NCBI GenBank assembly: GCA_029262675.1
Contig: JAJCYW010000011.1
Span: forward strand, 1-64,000
Direction of reading: 5' to 3'
DNA: 64,000 nt
From: Chloroflexota bacterium
Lineage (GTDB): Bacteria; Chloroflexota; Dehalococcoidia; DSTF01; RBG-16-68-14
The notes beneath the pieces were generated by a model. It was not told the origin of the DNA. It searched no databases and saw only the letters and a program-made list of their open reading frames with translations. Of the stretch, positions 1 through 8,478 are shown piece by piece (positions within the stretch are counted from its first letter, which is position 1; each line of letters opens with the position of its first letter). The translations under genes were made by a program, and so were the position numbers.

Positions 1-1
1 T

Positions 2-3000
2 AGCGTCTACACGGCGCACCAGACCGACGCCGGCCCCGTCCTGAAGGTCACCGTCAACTCGGTGGGCAACACCGACGACGGCGGCTGCGGCGGCGCACCC
101 AACGCCGGCTCCGGCGACTGCACGTTGCATGAGGCAATCGACGTGGTCAACGAGGGCAAGGCCGACGAGATCAACTTCCATAAGACGGTCTTCTCCAAGG
201 CCTCGCCGGGAGTGATCCAGATCGACCTCGGTGACTTCCCTGACAACGACGGCGGCAACTGCCTGCCGCCAATTGAACGTGAAGTGACAATCGACTCGTC
301 GAACACCGGTGTCATCCTTGATGGCGACGCCAACGACGACCTCACCGCCATCGACTGCTCGGACATCACGTCTATCGATCCGACGTTCGATGACGCCAAC
401 CGCGAAGGCGTGATCCAGGTCGACGCTAGCCACAACGGCTTCGACTTCACGCTGATCGGCGGCAAGAACTTCATCATCCAAGAGTTCGATGGCGAGACAG
501 ACGGCATCCACCTCAGTGGCTGCTTCGAAGACTGCGACGACGCCGACTACCACAGCTTCGGCGATGTCACGATCAACGGTTACATCTTTGACGACGGCGA
601 CGCCGGCGAGGATGACGAGTACGACAGTGAAGACGGCATCGACATCGACGAGACGTGGAATCTCTTCAACGTCAACATCGACAACGTCGACATCATCGCC
701 GACGACGACGGCATCGAAGCGTCGACGAACGACAACTTCCCTGATGACGTCAAGATGAGCGACAACCTCATCAACGTCACCGGCAGCCGCATCATCGGCG
801 ACGACGACGACGACGGCGGTGACGGCGTCGAAATCGTGTTCGATTGCGACAACGAAAGCGATGACTGCACCGTCAACGGCAAGCTGACGGCGAACGTCAG
901 CGACAACGATTCCATCACCTCCTTCGACGGTGACGCGGTCGACGTCGAGTTCGGTACGGCCGAAGACGCCACGCTCGGCGGCGCGGCAATGAACGTCTGG
1001 GTCAACAACAACCGTAAGCTCCACGGCGGCGACAGCGGCGACGACTCCGCCGTCGAGATCGACATCTTCTCGGACGACGGCGACGTCAACTCTGGTTCCG
1101 TCGACATCGACGTGCAGGTCAACGGCAACGGCCTGAGCGACGCGGGGGGCGACGACGCGATTGAGATCGACGTCGAAGTCTGCTGCCCGGGCAGCCACAG
1201 CACCAGCGTGGTGCAGGTCAACGACAACGATGACATCATCGGTGACGATGACGGCGTCAATGTGGAAGTCGACCTCGGTTGCGGCGACGGCAACGACAGC
1301 ACCGTCAACGTCAACGGCAACGGCAGCATCGAGGGCCAGGGCAACGGCGACGGCGATGGCGTGGACGTCGACGTGGACGTCGGCGAGATCGCCAGCGGCT
1401 GTCCCGGTGGCCTAGAGTCCGACGGCAACACCAGCCTCGTCACGGTCAACGACAACGAGCGCATCGACGGCGGCGACGACGAAGGCGTCGAAGTTGACGC
1501 GGACGTCGGCTCCGACGACGGCTCCGGCGACGACAACACCAACACCGTCGAGGTCAACGGCAACGGCCGCATCGACGGTGAGGATGAAGGCATCCACGTG
1601 GACGTTGACGCCGGTTCCCAGAGCGGCGACGACGGTGACGAGAACGTCGTTCTCGTGACTATTGCCAACAACGACGACATCACGGGCAACGACGACGAAG
1701 GTATTGAGGTGGACGCGGACACCGGCGTCGAGACCGGCCCGAACAGCCTGCCGGGCGGCGACGGCACCGACGGCGACGAGAACAGCACCACCGTCAACAT
1801 TCGCGACAACGGCAACATCGAGGGCGGCGATGACGACGGTATCGAGTTCGATGTGCAGGCCGGTGGCGGCAACGTCAGCAGCCGGGATAACTCTAACGAA
1901 GTCAACATTACCGGTAACGGCGAGATCATCGGCCGCGAGGACAGCGGCGGCGCCGGCATCGACGGCGACTTCGAGGTCTGCTGCGACGCGGCGAACACGA
2001 ACACGCTGCTGATCGCGGACAACGGCGACATTATTGGCCGCAACGACGATGGCATCGAACTCGACTTCTGCTGCAGCGTTAACACGGTCAACATCCTGGA
2101 CAACATGACAATTCGCGGCAACGGCGGCGATGGTATCAACTACAACGTCGACAACATCGAAGATGGAGACACGTCCTTCGGCGAAGACTGCCCGCAGGAC
2201 TGCGGCGTCTGGAGCTCCATCAACATCCTGACGATTAGCGGCAACAACATCTTTAACAGCGAGGATGACGGCATCGATATCTTCGGCGGCAAGTTCCAGA
2301 ACCCGTCAACCGCCGGCCGCGATGACATACCGGAAGGCAAGAGCGTCATCCAGAACAACCAGATCCACCACAACCGCGATCACGGTATCTCGCTGCACAA
2401 CACGTCCGGCATGAATATTCAGTACAACGACATCTTCGAGAACGGTGACGACCCGGGCCTGGATCGCGGCATCGAGATCGACTGCGATGAGTTCGGCGAC
2501 GACAAGAACGAACGCCTGGCCTGCAACCAGAACCGCATCAGCCAGAACAATATCTGGGACAACGTCGGCATGGGCATCGAGCTCGAGGGTGACACGGACG
2601 CGGACGGCGACGGCGACCACGACATCGGTTGCGTCTTCTTCGCATCGATCATGTCCCCGAACGACTGCCTGCCGCTTCCGAAGATCACGACGCAGTCCAA
2701 CGGCAAGCTGGTGGGTACCGCCTGCTCGCTCTGCCTGGTGGAGATCTTCTGGGCGGACGAGGACCCGGCCGACCAGCTCCCGCTGGCCGTACGCCAGCAC
2801 GGCGAGGCCCGCACATTCTTCGATGACAAGACGATCGCGGTGAGCGCCGTCGCCTCCGATGAAGGAGACTGGTCGGCCGACGTGCCATGCGGCCTGGGTG
2901 AGGGCGCGTTCACGGCAACGGCCACGGACAAGCTGAAGAACACGTCTGAGTTTGCGGCGAACTTCGTGACGCTGGGCACCCCGGCCTGCGCGACGCCGAC

Positions 3001-3301
3001 ACCGCCTCCGACCGACACCCCGGAGCCTGCCCCGGCCGCCGACACGCCGGGCCCGGCCGAGCCGACTGACACCCCGGTGCCCGCACCGGCCAAGGTCTGC
3101 GGTGACGTCAACGGCGACGGCAACGTGAACAGCGTCGACGCCTCGCTCATCTTCCAGCTCGGTGCGGGATTCATCACCTCGCTGGACAACGAGTCGAGCG
3201 CGGACGTGAATAACGACGGTGCGATCAACAGCGTCGACGGTGCGCTCATCCTCCAGGTAGGCGCAGGATTCACCGACGCCAGCGCGCTCGTCTGCCCGTA
3301 G
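2..3301 (+). CDS. Secreted acidic beta-helix protein with C-terminal dockerin (5' truncated by window)
   Basis: The reading frame is open from base 2, so the true start and any signal peptide lie outside the window; the GTG at 62 is probably internal. About 1099 residues are visible. A CTLHEAID segment near base 120 matches the CSLREAI motif that opens many bacterial secreted right-handed beta-helix proteins. Most of the protein is a tandem array of about 30-40 residue units of the form VNGNGxIxGxDDDGIEVD, extremely rich in Asp, Gly and Asn, with occasional Cys pairs. The rungs near the end look like parallel beta-helix repeats. A short Pro-Thr linker (about 2990-3090) precedes a two-part dockerin-like domain (3100-3297) with paired calcium loops of the form DVNGDGNVNSVDASLI. 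It probably acts outside the cell as a calcium-binding adhesin or carbohydrate-active scaffold; no catalytic motif was recognised. The next gene encodes a cohesin-like membrane protein. Confidence 0.85.
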   Translation, partial: SVYTAHQTDAGPVLKVTVNSVGNTDDGGCGGAPNAGSGDCTLHEAIDVVNEGKADEINFHKTVFSKASPGVIQIDLGDFPDNDGGNCLPPIEREVTIDSSNTGVILDGDANDDLTAIDCSDITSIDPTFDDANREGVIQVDASHNGFDFTLIGGKNFIIQEFDGETDGIHLSGCFEDCDDADYHSFGDVTINGYIFDDGDAGEDDEYDSEDGIDIDETWNLFNVNIDNVDIIADDDGIEASTNDNFPDDVKMSDNLINVTGSRIIGDDDDDGGDGVEIVFDCDNESDDCTVNGKLTANVSDNDSITSFDGDAVDVEFGTAEDATLGGAAMNVWVNNNRKLHGGDSGDDSAVEIDIFSDDGDVNSGSVDIDVQVNGNGLSDAGGDDAIEIDVEVCCPGSHSTSVVQVNDNDDIIGDDDGVNVEVDLGCGDGNDSTVNVNGNGSIEGQGNGDGDGVDVDVDVGEIASGCPGGLESDGNTSLVTVNDNERIDGGDDEGVEVDADVGSDDGSGDDNTNTVEVNGNGRIDGEDEGIHVDVDAGSQSGDDGDENVVLVTIANNDDITGNDDEGIEVDADTGVETGPNSLPGGDGTDGDENSTTVNIRDNGNIEGGDDDGIEFDVQAGGGNVSSRDNSNEVNITGNGEIIGREDSGGAGIDGDFEVCCDAANTNTLLIADNGDIIGRNDDGIELDFCCSVNTVNILDNMTIRGNGGDGINYNVDNIEDGDTSFGEDCPQDCGVWSSINILTISGNNIFNSEDDGIDIFGGKFQNPSTAGRDDIPEGKSVIQNNQIHHNRDHGISLHNTSGMNIQYNDIFENGDDPGLDRGIEIDCDEFGDDKNERLACNQNRISQNNIWDNVGMGIELEGDTDADGDGDHDIGCVFFASIMSPNDCLPLPKITTQSNGKLVGTACSLCLVEIFWADEDPADQLPLAVRQHGEARTFFDDKTIAVSAVASDEGDWSADVPCGLGEGAFTATATDKLKNTSEFAANFVTLGTPACATPTPPPTDTPEPAPAADTPGPAEPTDTPVPAPAKVCGDVNGDGNVNSVDASLIFQLGAGFITSLDNESSADVNNDGAINSVDGALILQVGAGFTDASALVCP

Positions 3302-3341
3302 GAGAGAGCGCGACGAAACGTACGTGAATAGAATCTACGGA

Positions 3342-3989
3342 ATGCGAACCATCAAGAGGGCCGCGGCGATTGCCGCCGCGGCCCTCTTCGTTCTTTTCTC
3401 TATTGCGAGCCTCGCGTCCGCGCAGGCCGAGCAGGTCCTCGACGTGCACAACGCGGTCGCGGAGCCGGGCGGAGAAGGCACGGCCATCCTCGGCACGCAC
3501 GACATCCTGCCGCCCGGGCTCGCCGCCTGGACGATCGATGTGACGTACGATCCGTCCGTCATCACGGCTGTACGCTGCCTGGCGGAGCAGGGCGGCATCT
3601 GCAACCCCCACTACGGCCCGGACACGGTCCGATTCGCCGGCGCAGGCGCCGTCGGCCTAGAGGGCGAAACCGCCCTGGGCGGACTGACGTTCGTTTGCGG
3701 GGCCGCTGAAGGAACCAGTCAGCTCACGGTTGCGGCGCGCACGTTCGCGGATGCAACCCTGGGCGCGCCGCAGCCCATCGACGTCACCCTCATCGACGGC
3801 ACCTTCGTCTGCAAGGACAACACCGTTATCGTAGAGGAACCGCCTAATATCGTGGAGCAACCGCCCGATGCAGGCGCCGGCATCTCGCGCGGCTCCGCCG
3901 ACCGCGGCTGGGGCGTCGAGCTGTTGGTCGTCGCTGGCCTCGCCGCGCTGATCTTCTCGTCAACCGTCTTCACGCGACGCACCCGCTAA
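3342..3989 (+). CDS. Membrane-anchored cohesin-like protein
   Basis: About 215 residues. A signal peptide (residues 1-28, ending near ASLASAQ) is followed by a cohesin-like beta-sandwich (about 29-145). Supporting segments are LPPGLAAWTIDVTYDPSVI, the typical cohesin strand with YDP, and ALGGLTFVCGAAEGTSQLTV. After a Pro-rich linker there is one C-terminal hydrophobic helix (LLVVAGLAALIFSSTVF) and a basic RRTR tail, so the domain should be displayed outside and anchored in the membrane. The ATG at 3342 is preferred: TAGAAT at 3329-3334 lies 7 nt upstream, suggesting a leaderless start. A GTG at 3324 would add six residues. It follows the dockerin-bearing beta-helix gene by 40 nt. I infer a surface receptor for dockerin-tagged proteins; binding is not shown. 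Confidence 0.8.
   Translation: MRTIKRAAAIAAAALFVLFSIASLASAQAEQVLDVHNAVAEPGGEGTAILGTHDILPPGLAAWTIDVTYDPSVITAVRCLAEQGGICNPHYGPDTVRFAGAGAVGLEGETALGGLTFVCGAAEGTSQLTVAARTFADATLGAPQPIDVTLIDGTFVCKDNTVIVEEPPNIVEQPPDAGAGISRGSADRGWGVELLVVAGLAALIFSSTVFTRRTR
3354..3388 (+). terminator. Perfect 15-bp inverted repeat inside the start of the cohesin-like gene
   Basis: Arms at 3354-3368 and 3374-3388 are perfect reverse complements (AAGAGGGCCGCGGCG) with a 5-nt loop, followed by a T-rich stretch (CGTTCTTTTCTC). It has the shape of an intrinsic terminator for the preceding gene, but it lies over codons 5-16 of the cohesin-like gene. It may therefore attenuate that gene or block its translation. Confidence 0.6.
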
Positions 3990-4139
3990 CCCCTCTTCCA
4001 GGCTCGCATCGGTACAGAATAGACAGGCGGAGTCTGTTCAGCCTCAAGTCGCAGCGGCGCGGCTCACGGCGAACAGCTACGCGCGAGCGGGACGCAGTCA
4101 GCGAATTCCTGGAGGTTGTTGGAGTTAACTCTGAGACGC

Positions 4140-4154
4140 GGGGCCAGCGGCCCC
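4140..4154. terminator. GC hairpin between convergent genes
   Basis: GGGGCC, loop AGC, GGCCCC lies directly beside the stop codon of the minus-strand oxidoreductase, between two convergent genes. No long T-run follows, so termination is only plausible. The rest of 3990-4154 shows nothing recognisable. Confidence 0.4.
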
Positions 4155-5141
4155 TTACGCGCGCAACCTCGGCAACACTTCGCTGCCGTAGAACGCCAGC
4201 AGCGTTTCCTGGTCCCGTTGCGCCGAGTGGATCGCGACGTGCGTAGCGCCGTCGTCGAACAGCCGCCGTACCTGCGCGGCGTGGTCGTCCGCGTTGCGGC
4301 TGACCAGCCACGTCGCGACTACCTCCTCCGGCGAACAGTTCGCTTCCGCAAGGCGCTGAATCTCGCGCGGGTCGTCGGTGTCGCGCACCATATCCGCGAT
4401 AGGGCCGAACTGCCAGAGGGGCGCGACGCTAAGCGCTGCCTCCTCGTCGCCGAAGAACACGTACTGCTCGGCCAGCACCTCCGGCGCCGCGAGCCCGCCC
4501 TGCCGTGCCGCCACGCCGCGCCGGAACGCGGCGACCACTTCGTCGCCGCGCAGCAGCGTGCCGGCATCCGTCATCCAGCCATCGCCGATCTCGCCGGCCA
4601 GCCTCGCCGAACGCGGACCGGAGGCTGCCACGTGAATGGGCACCATCGTCGCGGGCTTGTCGTAGATCCGAGCGTTGGCGATCGGGAACCACGCGCCGTC
4701 GTGCGTGACGTGGTCTTCCGTCCATAACCTTCTGATCAGCTCCACCGCCTCTCGCAGCCGTTCGATGCGCTCGCGATAGGGCCCCCAGCCGCCACCCGCC
4801 GGCAGCTCATTTACCGCCTCTCCAGTGCCGGCGCCCAGGAACACGCGTCCCGGGTAGAGCACACCCAGCGTCGCGAAGGCTTGCGCCACCAGCGCCGGGT
4901 GGTTGCGGTAGATGGGGCAGGTCACCGCCGTCCCCAGCGAAAGCCGCGATGTCTGCGCACCGATCGCTGCCAGCGTCAGCCAGGCATTGCCCGCATGGCC
5001 CTGGTTGTCCTGCCAAGGATGGAAGTGATCGCTGGCCCACACGCTGTCGAAACCGGCGGCTTCCGCCCGAACGCCCCACGCGACGAGGTCGGCCGGCGAA
5101 AACTGTTCGTGTGAGAGGAAGTAGCCGATCTTGCCCTGCAT
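4155..5141 (-). CDS. LLM-class F420-dependent oxidoreductase (F420-dependent glucose-6-phosphate dehydrogenase-like)
   Basis: 328 residues from the ATG at 5141, which puts MQGKIGYFLSHEQF at the N-terminus as in the TIGR03557-type subfamily; an upstream start would add 11 unlikely residues. It is a luciferase-like TIM barrel. The segment FDSVWASDHFHPWQDNQGH is the subfamily's F420-pocket region, followed by LGTAVTCPIYRNHP, VFLGAGTGEAVNE and, later, VPIHVAASGPRSARLAGEIGDG. Family members transfer hydride between coenzyme F420 and a sugar phosphate or other substrate in the cytoplasm. The substrate here cannot be told. It is convergent with the cohesin-like gene and divergent from the Gfo/Idh/MocA gene at 5240. 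Confidence 0.88.
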   Translation of the reverse strand: MQGKIGYFLSHEQFSPADLVAWGVRAEAAGFDSVWASDHFHPWQDNQGHAGNAWLTLAAIGAQTSRLSLGTAVTCPIYRNHPALVAQAFATLGVLYPGRVFLGAGTGEAVNELPAGGGWGPYRERIERLREAVELIRRLWTEDHVTHDGAWFPIANARIYDKPATMVPIHVAASGPRSARLAGEIGDGWMTDAGTLLRGDEVVAAFRRGVAARQGGLAAPEVLAEQYVFFGDEEAALSVAPLWQFGPIADMVRDTDDPREIQRLAEANCSPEEVVATWLVSRNADDHAAQVRRLFDDGATHVAIHSAQRDQETLLAFYGSEVLPRLRA

Positions 5142-5239
5142 GCGGTCATTCAACCACGCCGCCGGCCAGAGCAAAACTGGAGCGGTGAACCGGGCTGCTA
5201 TACCATGATGCGCGAGATGACGCGCGCGGAGGCATGGGC

Positions 5240-6247
5240 GTGAACGAACGGGTCAGAGTCGGCGTCATCGGCGCTGGCACGTTCGGCATCCGCCACTGCC
5301 GGACGCTGGCGCAACGCACGCCTGCCGCCAGCCTCGTCGCCGTTGCCGACTACGACGAGCGCGCCGGCCGCGCCGCAGCCGCGCTCGACCGCGAGGCGTA
5401 CGCGACAAACGACTACCAGACGCTGCTGGCGGACCCCAGCATCCACGCCGTCATCATCACCGTCCCCAACGACCAGCACGCCCGCATCGTCGCGGAGGCA
5501 GCCGAGGCCGGCAAGCACATCTACTGCGAGAAGCCGCTGGCGCTTACACTCGCCGATGCGGAGTCAGTGCTGCGAACGGTCGCCGAACGCGGCGTCGCAC
5601 TCCAGATCGGATTCCAGCGGCGATTCGACACCGCCTACCGGGAAGCCCGCCGCGCCGTCGCCGCAGGCGAGCTCGGCGACGTCGAGCTGCTCTTCGGCAC
5701 CACAAAGGATCCGGCGCCACCTTCGGCGGAGTACCTTGACCACAGCGGCAGCATCTTCAGCGACCTCGCCATCCACGACTTCGACAGCCTCCGCTTCCTC
5801 ACTGGTCTAGAGGTCACGGAAGTATTCGCCTCGGCCGCGACGCTGATCCCCGGCGACCCTGCAGCGCCTCCGGATACGGCAACGACCTCCCTGCGGCTCT
5901 CGAACGGCGCTCTTGCCGTCATCACCAACAGCCGCCGCAGCAACTTCGGTTACGACGTCCGCACGGAGATCTCCGGCTCACAGGGCATGGTCGCCGTCGG
6001 CGACGGTCGCCCATCGGCCGTGCGCACATTCTCGCCGGCCGGCGACAGACGCGGCTTCGTCGGATCGTACTGGGAGCTGTTCGAGGCGGCCTACGTAGAG
6101 GAGATCCGCCACTTCGTCGACTGCGTCGCGACCGGTCGTGCGCCGGACGCCACCGGCGACGACGGCCTGCGTGCGCTCGAGATCGCTATCCTAGCTGAAC
6201 GCTCCGTAGCGGAAGGCCGTCCGGTGACGATCGACGAGCTGCGTTAG
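5240..6247 (+). CDS. Gfo/Idh/MocA family NAD(P)-dependent oxidoreductase
   Basis: 335 residues. The N-terminal Rossmann fold begins VRVGVIGAGTFGIRHC (GxGxxG) and reaches the family EKP motif in KHIYCEKPLALTLADAE, where Lys is the expected catalytic residue. The C-terminal alpha/beta domain contains LDHSGSIFSDLAIHDFDSL, with the usual Asp and His near the active site. Relatives are inositol 2-dehydrogenases and other sugar or cyclitol dehydrogenases; the exact substrate is unknown. I chose GTG at 5240 because GCGGAGG lies about 7 nt upstream; the ATG at 5234 is too close to that ribosome site. Downstream 6248-6553 is non-coding. Confidence 0.88.
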   Translation: MNERVRVGVIGAGTFGIRHCRTLAQRTPAASLVAVADYDERAGRAAAALDREAYATNDYQTLLADPSIHAVIITVPNDQHARIVAEAAEAGKHIYCEKPLALTLADAESVLRTVAERGVALQIGFQRRFDTAYREARRAVAAGELGDVELLFGTTKDPAPPSAEYLDHSGSIFSDLAIHDFDSLRFLTGLEVTEVFASAATLIPGDPAAPPDTATTSLRLSNGALAVITNSRRSNFGYDVRTEISGSQGMVAVGDGRPSAVRTFSPAGDRRGFVGSYWELFEAAYVEEIRHFVDCVATGRAPDATGDDGLRALEIAILAERSVAEGRPVTIDELR

Positions 6248-6553
6248 CCTGCGCTAGCCCTCCGTCAAGACGCGCCGGACGTTTACCGCAGTCCTCCCTG
6301 CCTACCTCGCTCGTCAGATTCGATAGTCAGGCCCACAAGCGGGTGAGTACCAGAGATAGGCGGCATTTGCGGAAAGGCGGCGCCACGTCGTCCTGAGGCA
6401 GTTTGGTCGCCTCGCCGCGCTGTTAGAATGGGGTACGTTGGTGCGTTATGAATCTGAGGAGAGCACAAAAAGTGCCTCGTTCGCGCCTTTGCAGCTCCTC
6501 CCACGCACGATAGGCTTCGCAGCATCTCGCCACATCGGCAGGAGGTAGCAGCA
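6248..6553. other. Intergenic region with a diverged repeat and a ribosome binding site
   Basis: No gene is supported here. Bases 6332-6462 form copy A of a diverged intergenic repeat that recurs at 7297-7435 and, in short form, at 7676-7715. A strong AGGAGG at 6540-6545 serves the ATG at 6554. Confidence 0.6.
6332..6462. repeat. Diverged intergenic repeat, copy A
   Basis: Starts CCCACAAGCGGGTGAGTACC and matches 7297-7435 over about 130 bases with indels. Read on the minus strand both copies give related peptides: GTHPLVG here and GIHTIVG in copy B, plus ARRGD(Q/R)TAS in both. That makes the homology clear. No start or intact frame supports a gene. Confidence 0.65.
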
Positions 6554-7192
6554 ATGTGGATACCAGGCCCAAAGCAGCTACTCATATCACTTCTCGTGGC
6601 AACTGCTTTTACCACCGCAAGCTACTCGCTGGTCCCATCAGCGACAGAAGCGAATGTGCCAAGTGGCGACGCGTCATGCGACGGCGATGTCAACTCTATC
6701 GACGCGGCGTTAATCCTGCAGCTCAACGCAAACCTGCTGGGCTCTATCCCTTGCGGGGAAGCCGCCGACGTGAACGGGGACGGTGCCTCAAACTCCGTCG
6801 ACGCCGCACTTGTCCTGCAGTTCTCAGCTGGGCTGTTGGGCAGCCTTGGACCGCCTACGGGAATAAGCACCACGTTGAATGAGTGGTCAATTGTCCTGCC
6901 AAGCTACGAGTTAGCCGCCGGCGCCAGCAACTTCAACGTTACCAACGAAGGTGTCATCCTCCACAATGTCATATTCGTACGGACAGACCTCGCCCCGGAT
7001 GCCCTTCCCGTGGACGACACAATCCTTGTCGTCGACGAAACCGCGGTCGACGTAATCGCCCGCAGCGCCGATCTTGTTACCGGCGAAACGGACAAGGTGG
7101 CGGTCGAGCTTTCGGCCGGGAGCTACGTGCTCGTCTGCAACATCCCAACCCACTACGACCTCGGCATGTTCGTCGGCATTACGGTCGAGTAG
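6554..7192 (+). CDS. Secreted dockerin-cupredoxin (type 1 copper) protein
   Basis: 212 residues. A signal peptide (about 1-33) is followed by a two-part dockerin-like domain (about 36-96) with loops [20 protein letters not shown] and DVNGDGASNSVDAALVLQF. A cupredoxin domain (about 105-212) ends with CNIPTHYDLGM; with the upstream LHN histidine this gives the His, Cys, His, Met ligand set of type 1 copper sites. Cupredoxins carry single electrons outside the cytoplasm. The dockerin suggests the copper protein is docked to a cell-surface cohesin rather than free. AGGAGG with an 8-nt gap sets the ATG. A broken dockerin fragment lies just downstream at 7201-7262. Confidence 0.85.
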   Translation: MWIPGPKQLLISLLVATAFTTASYSLVPSATEANVPSGDASCDGDVNSIDAALILQLNANLLGSIPCGEAADVNGDGASNSVDAALVLQFSAGLLGSLGPPTGISTTLNEWSIVLPSYELAAGASNFNVTNEGVILHNVIFVRTDLAPDALPVDDTILVVDETAVDVIARSADLVTGETDKVAVELSAGSYVLVCNIPTHYDLGMFVGITVE

Positions 7193-7200
7193 CGCAGCTA

Positions 7201-7262
7201 GACGCCGCGCTGCTGTTGCAGTTTCAGTGCCGGGCTGTTGGACAGCCTGCCACCGCCACTAC
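7201..7262 (+). pseudogene. Remnant of the second half of a dockerin domain
   Basis: Encodes DAALLLQF, then, after one extra base (C) near 7225, SAGLLDSLPPPL. This matches the second calcium repeat of the upstream gene (DAALVLQFSAGLLGSL, from 6802). It has no start and contains a one-base frameshift, so it is a decayed duplicate or a leftover of recombination. Confidence 0.7.
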
Positions 7263-7296
7263 ACGCAGGCCACGGCCTCCGAGCACGCTGTCGTGG

Positions 7297-7435
7297 CCCA
7301 CAATCGTGTGAATCCCAGCGATAGGCTGCAGCCGCGGTAGCTGTTTGGCGGCGCCGGGTCGGACTGATGCAGTTCGGTCGCCGCGCCGCGCCCTTGCAGT
7401 AGTGGTCGTAGGTGCTTTCCGTATCTGCACACCAG
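7297..7435. repeat. Diverged intergenic repeat, copy B
   Basis: Starts CCCACAATCGTGTGAATCCC; aligned to copy A at 6332-6462. Shared blocks include TTGGCGGCGCC/AGGCGGCGCC and CAGTT(T/C)GGTCGCC. Confidence 0.65.
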
Positions 7436-7675
7436 AGAAGAAGCCTCGAAGCCTCTTGGAATAGGCTATTCGGCTCTAGTCAGGAGCAGGTTCCAGGCGT
7501 AGTCTAGGGGTGCGAAGGACAGGAGAGGCAACGAGGTAGTCGCAACCCGTTACTTCCAGCGCCGTCAGCGGGCATGGAGTAACCCCCAACGAGGTGGATT
7601 GTAACCTCAGCGACCACCGGACGGCGGCTCCTGCCCTTCCTCTTCATTCAAACCTCTGAGCGTGCAATCCGCGAA

Positions 7676-7715
7676 CCCACGAGCGGGTGAGTCCCAGCGA
7701 CGGGCTGCGGCTGCG
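7676..7715. repeat. Short intergenic repeat, copy C
   Basis: CCCACGAGCGGGTGAGTCCC followed by AGCGACGGGCTGCGG matches the first 35-40 bases of copies A and B; similarity then stops. Confidence 0.55.
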
Positions 7716-7743
7716 CTACCAATTACGCCGGCCCGCGACAGGC

Positions 7744-8478
7744 TCACGGCGTCCTGCGCCTCAGGGTTGTCGCCCCAAGTGCGAGAGCGAGCAGGATGCT
7801 GGCAGCAATCACGGCGATGTCCAGCCACAGCCAGCTATCGATCTCGTTGGCGGTGACCTTGGCCAATGCGTCGTAGGCGTATGTGAACGGGAGGAACATG
7901 GAAATCTGCTCGAGCACAGCCGGCATCCGGTCCCGAGGCACGAACAGGCCGGCCAACAGGATCTGGGGCGCGACGAATGCGGGCATGAACTGGACGGCCT
8001 GGTACTCGCTCGTGGCGAACGCACTCAGGAACAGACCGAGGGCCATGCCCAGAATCGCGTTGGCCACCGCGATGAGTATAAGCGCCCAGACAGCCCCTGC
8101 GGTCTGGAAGTCGAGCAACCCAAAGGCCACGGCGCCCGTGATGCCAGCCTGGACGGCGGCAACGAGCGCGAACGTCAGCCCATAACCGAGCAGGAGATCG
8201 AGCTTGGCCAGCGGCATCGACATCAGCCGCTCGAGCGTTCCGGACGTCCGCTCGCGCAGCATCGCGATCGATGTGATAAGAAACATCATGATCAGCGGGA
8301 AGATGCCGACCAAAGGACCGCCGACGCGATCAAAGGTTTGCGGTTGCTCATCGAATACGTACCTGAGCAGGGCGAGCAGTGCCGGAGGGACGACAAAGAT
8401 GAGCGCGAGAGTTCGCGGGTCCCGCCGCAACTGATCTGCGACACGGCGGGCCGTGGCAAACGTGATCCGCGGGTTCAC
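7744..8478 (-). CDS. ABC-2 type transporter permease
   Basis: 244 residues with about six hydrophobic segments. The early PALLALLRYVFDEQP region and SIAMLRERTSGTLERLMSMP, the conserved ABC-2 permease segment with ERTSGTLE, identify the family. The start is a GTG whose last two bases overlap the TGA of the ATPase gene (GTGA at 8475-8478), so the two are translationally coupled. It should form an exporter with the ATPase at 8475-9221. Close relatives export drugs, polyketides or sodium; the cargo is unknown. Confidence 0.88.
   Translation of the reverse strand: MNPRITFATARRVADQLRRDPRTLALIFVVPPALLALLRYVFDEQPQTFDRVGGPLVGIFPLIMMFLITSIAMLRERTSGTLERLMSMPLAKLDLLLGYGLTFALVAAVQAGITGAVAFGLLDFQTAGAVWALILIAVANAILGMALGLFLSAFATSEYQAVQFMPAFVAPQILLAGLFVPRDRMPAVLEQISMFLPFTYAYDALAKVTANEIDSWLWLDIAVIAASILLALALGATTLRRRTP

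Larger units (their letters stand above)
7193..7743. other. 550-base intergenic region with gene remnant and repeats
   Basis: Contains the dockerin remnant (7201-7262), repeat copy B (7297-7435) and short repeat copy C (7676-7715). Bases 7436-7675 show nothing I recognise. No plausible coding frame was found on either strand. Confidence 0.6.

Noticed and set aside
580..2139. Long minus-strand open frame opposite the acidic beta-helix gene
   Set aside because: It is a mirror of Asp-rich codons: the peptide is Ser/Pro-rich without domain features, and the plus-strand frame has clear beta-helix and dockerin repeats.
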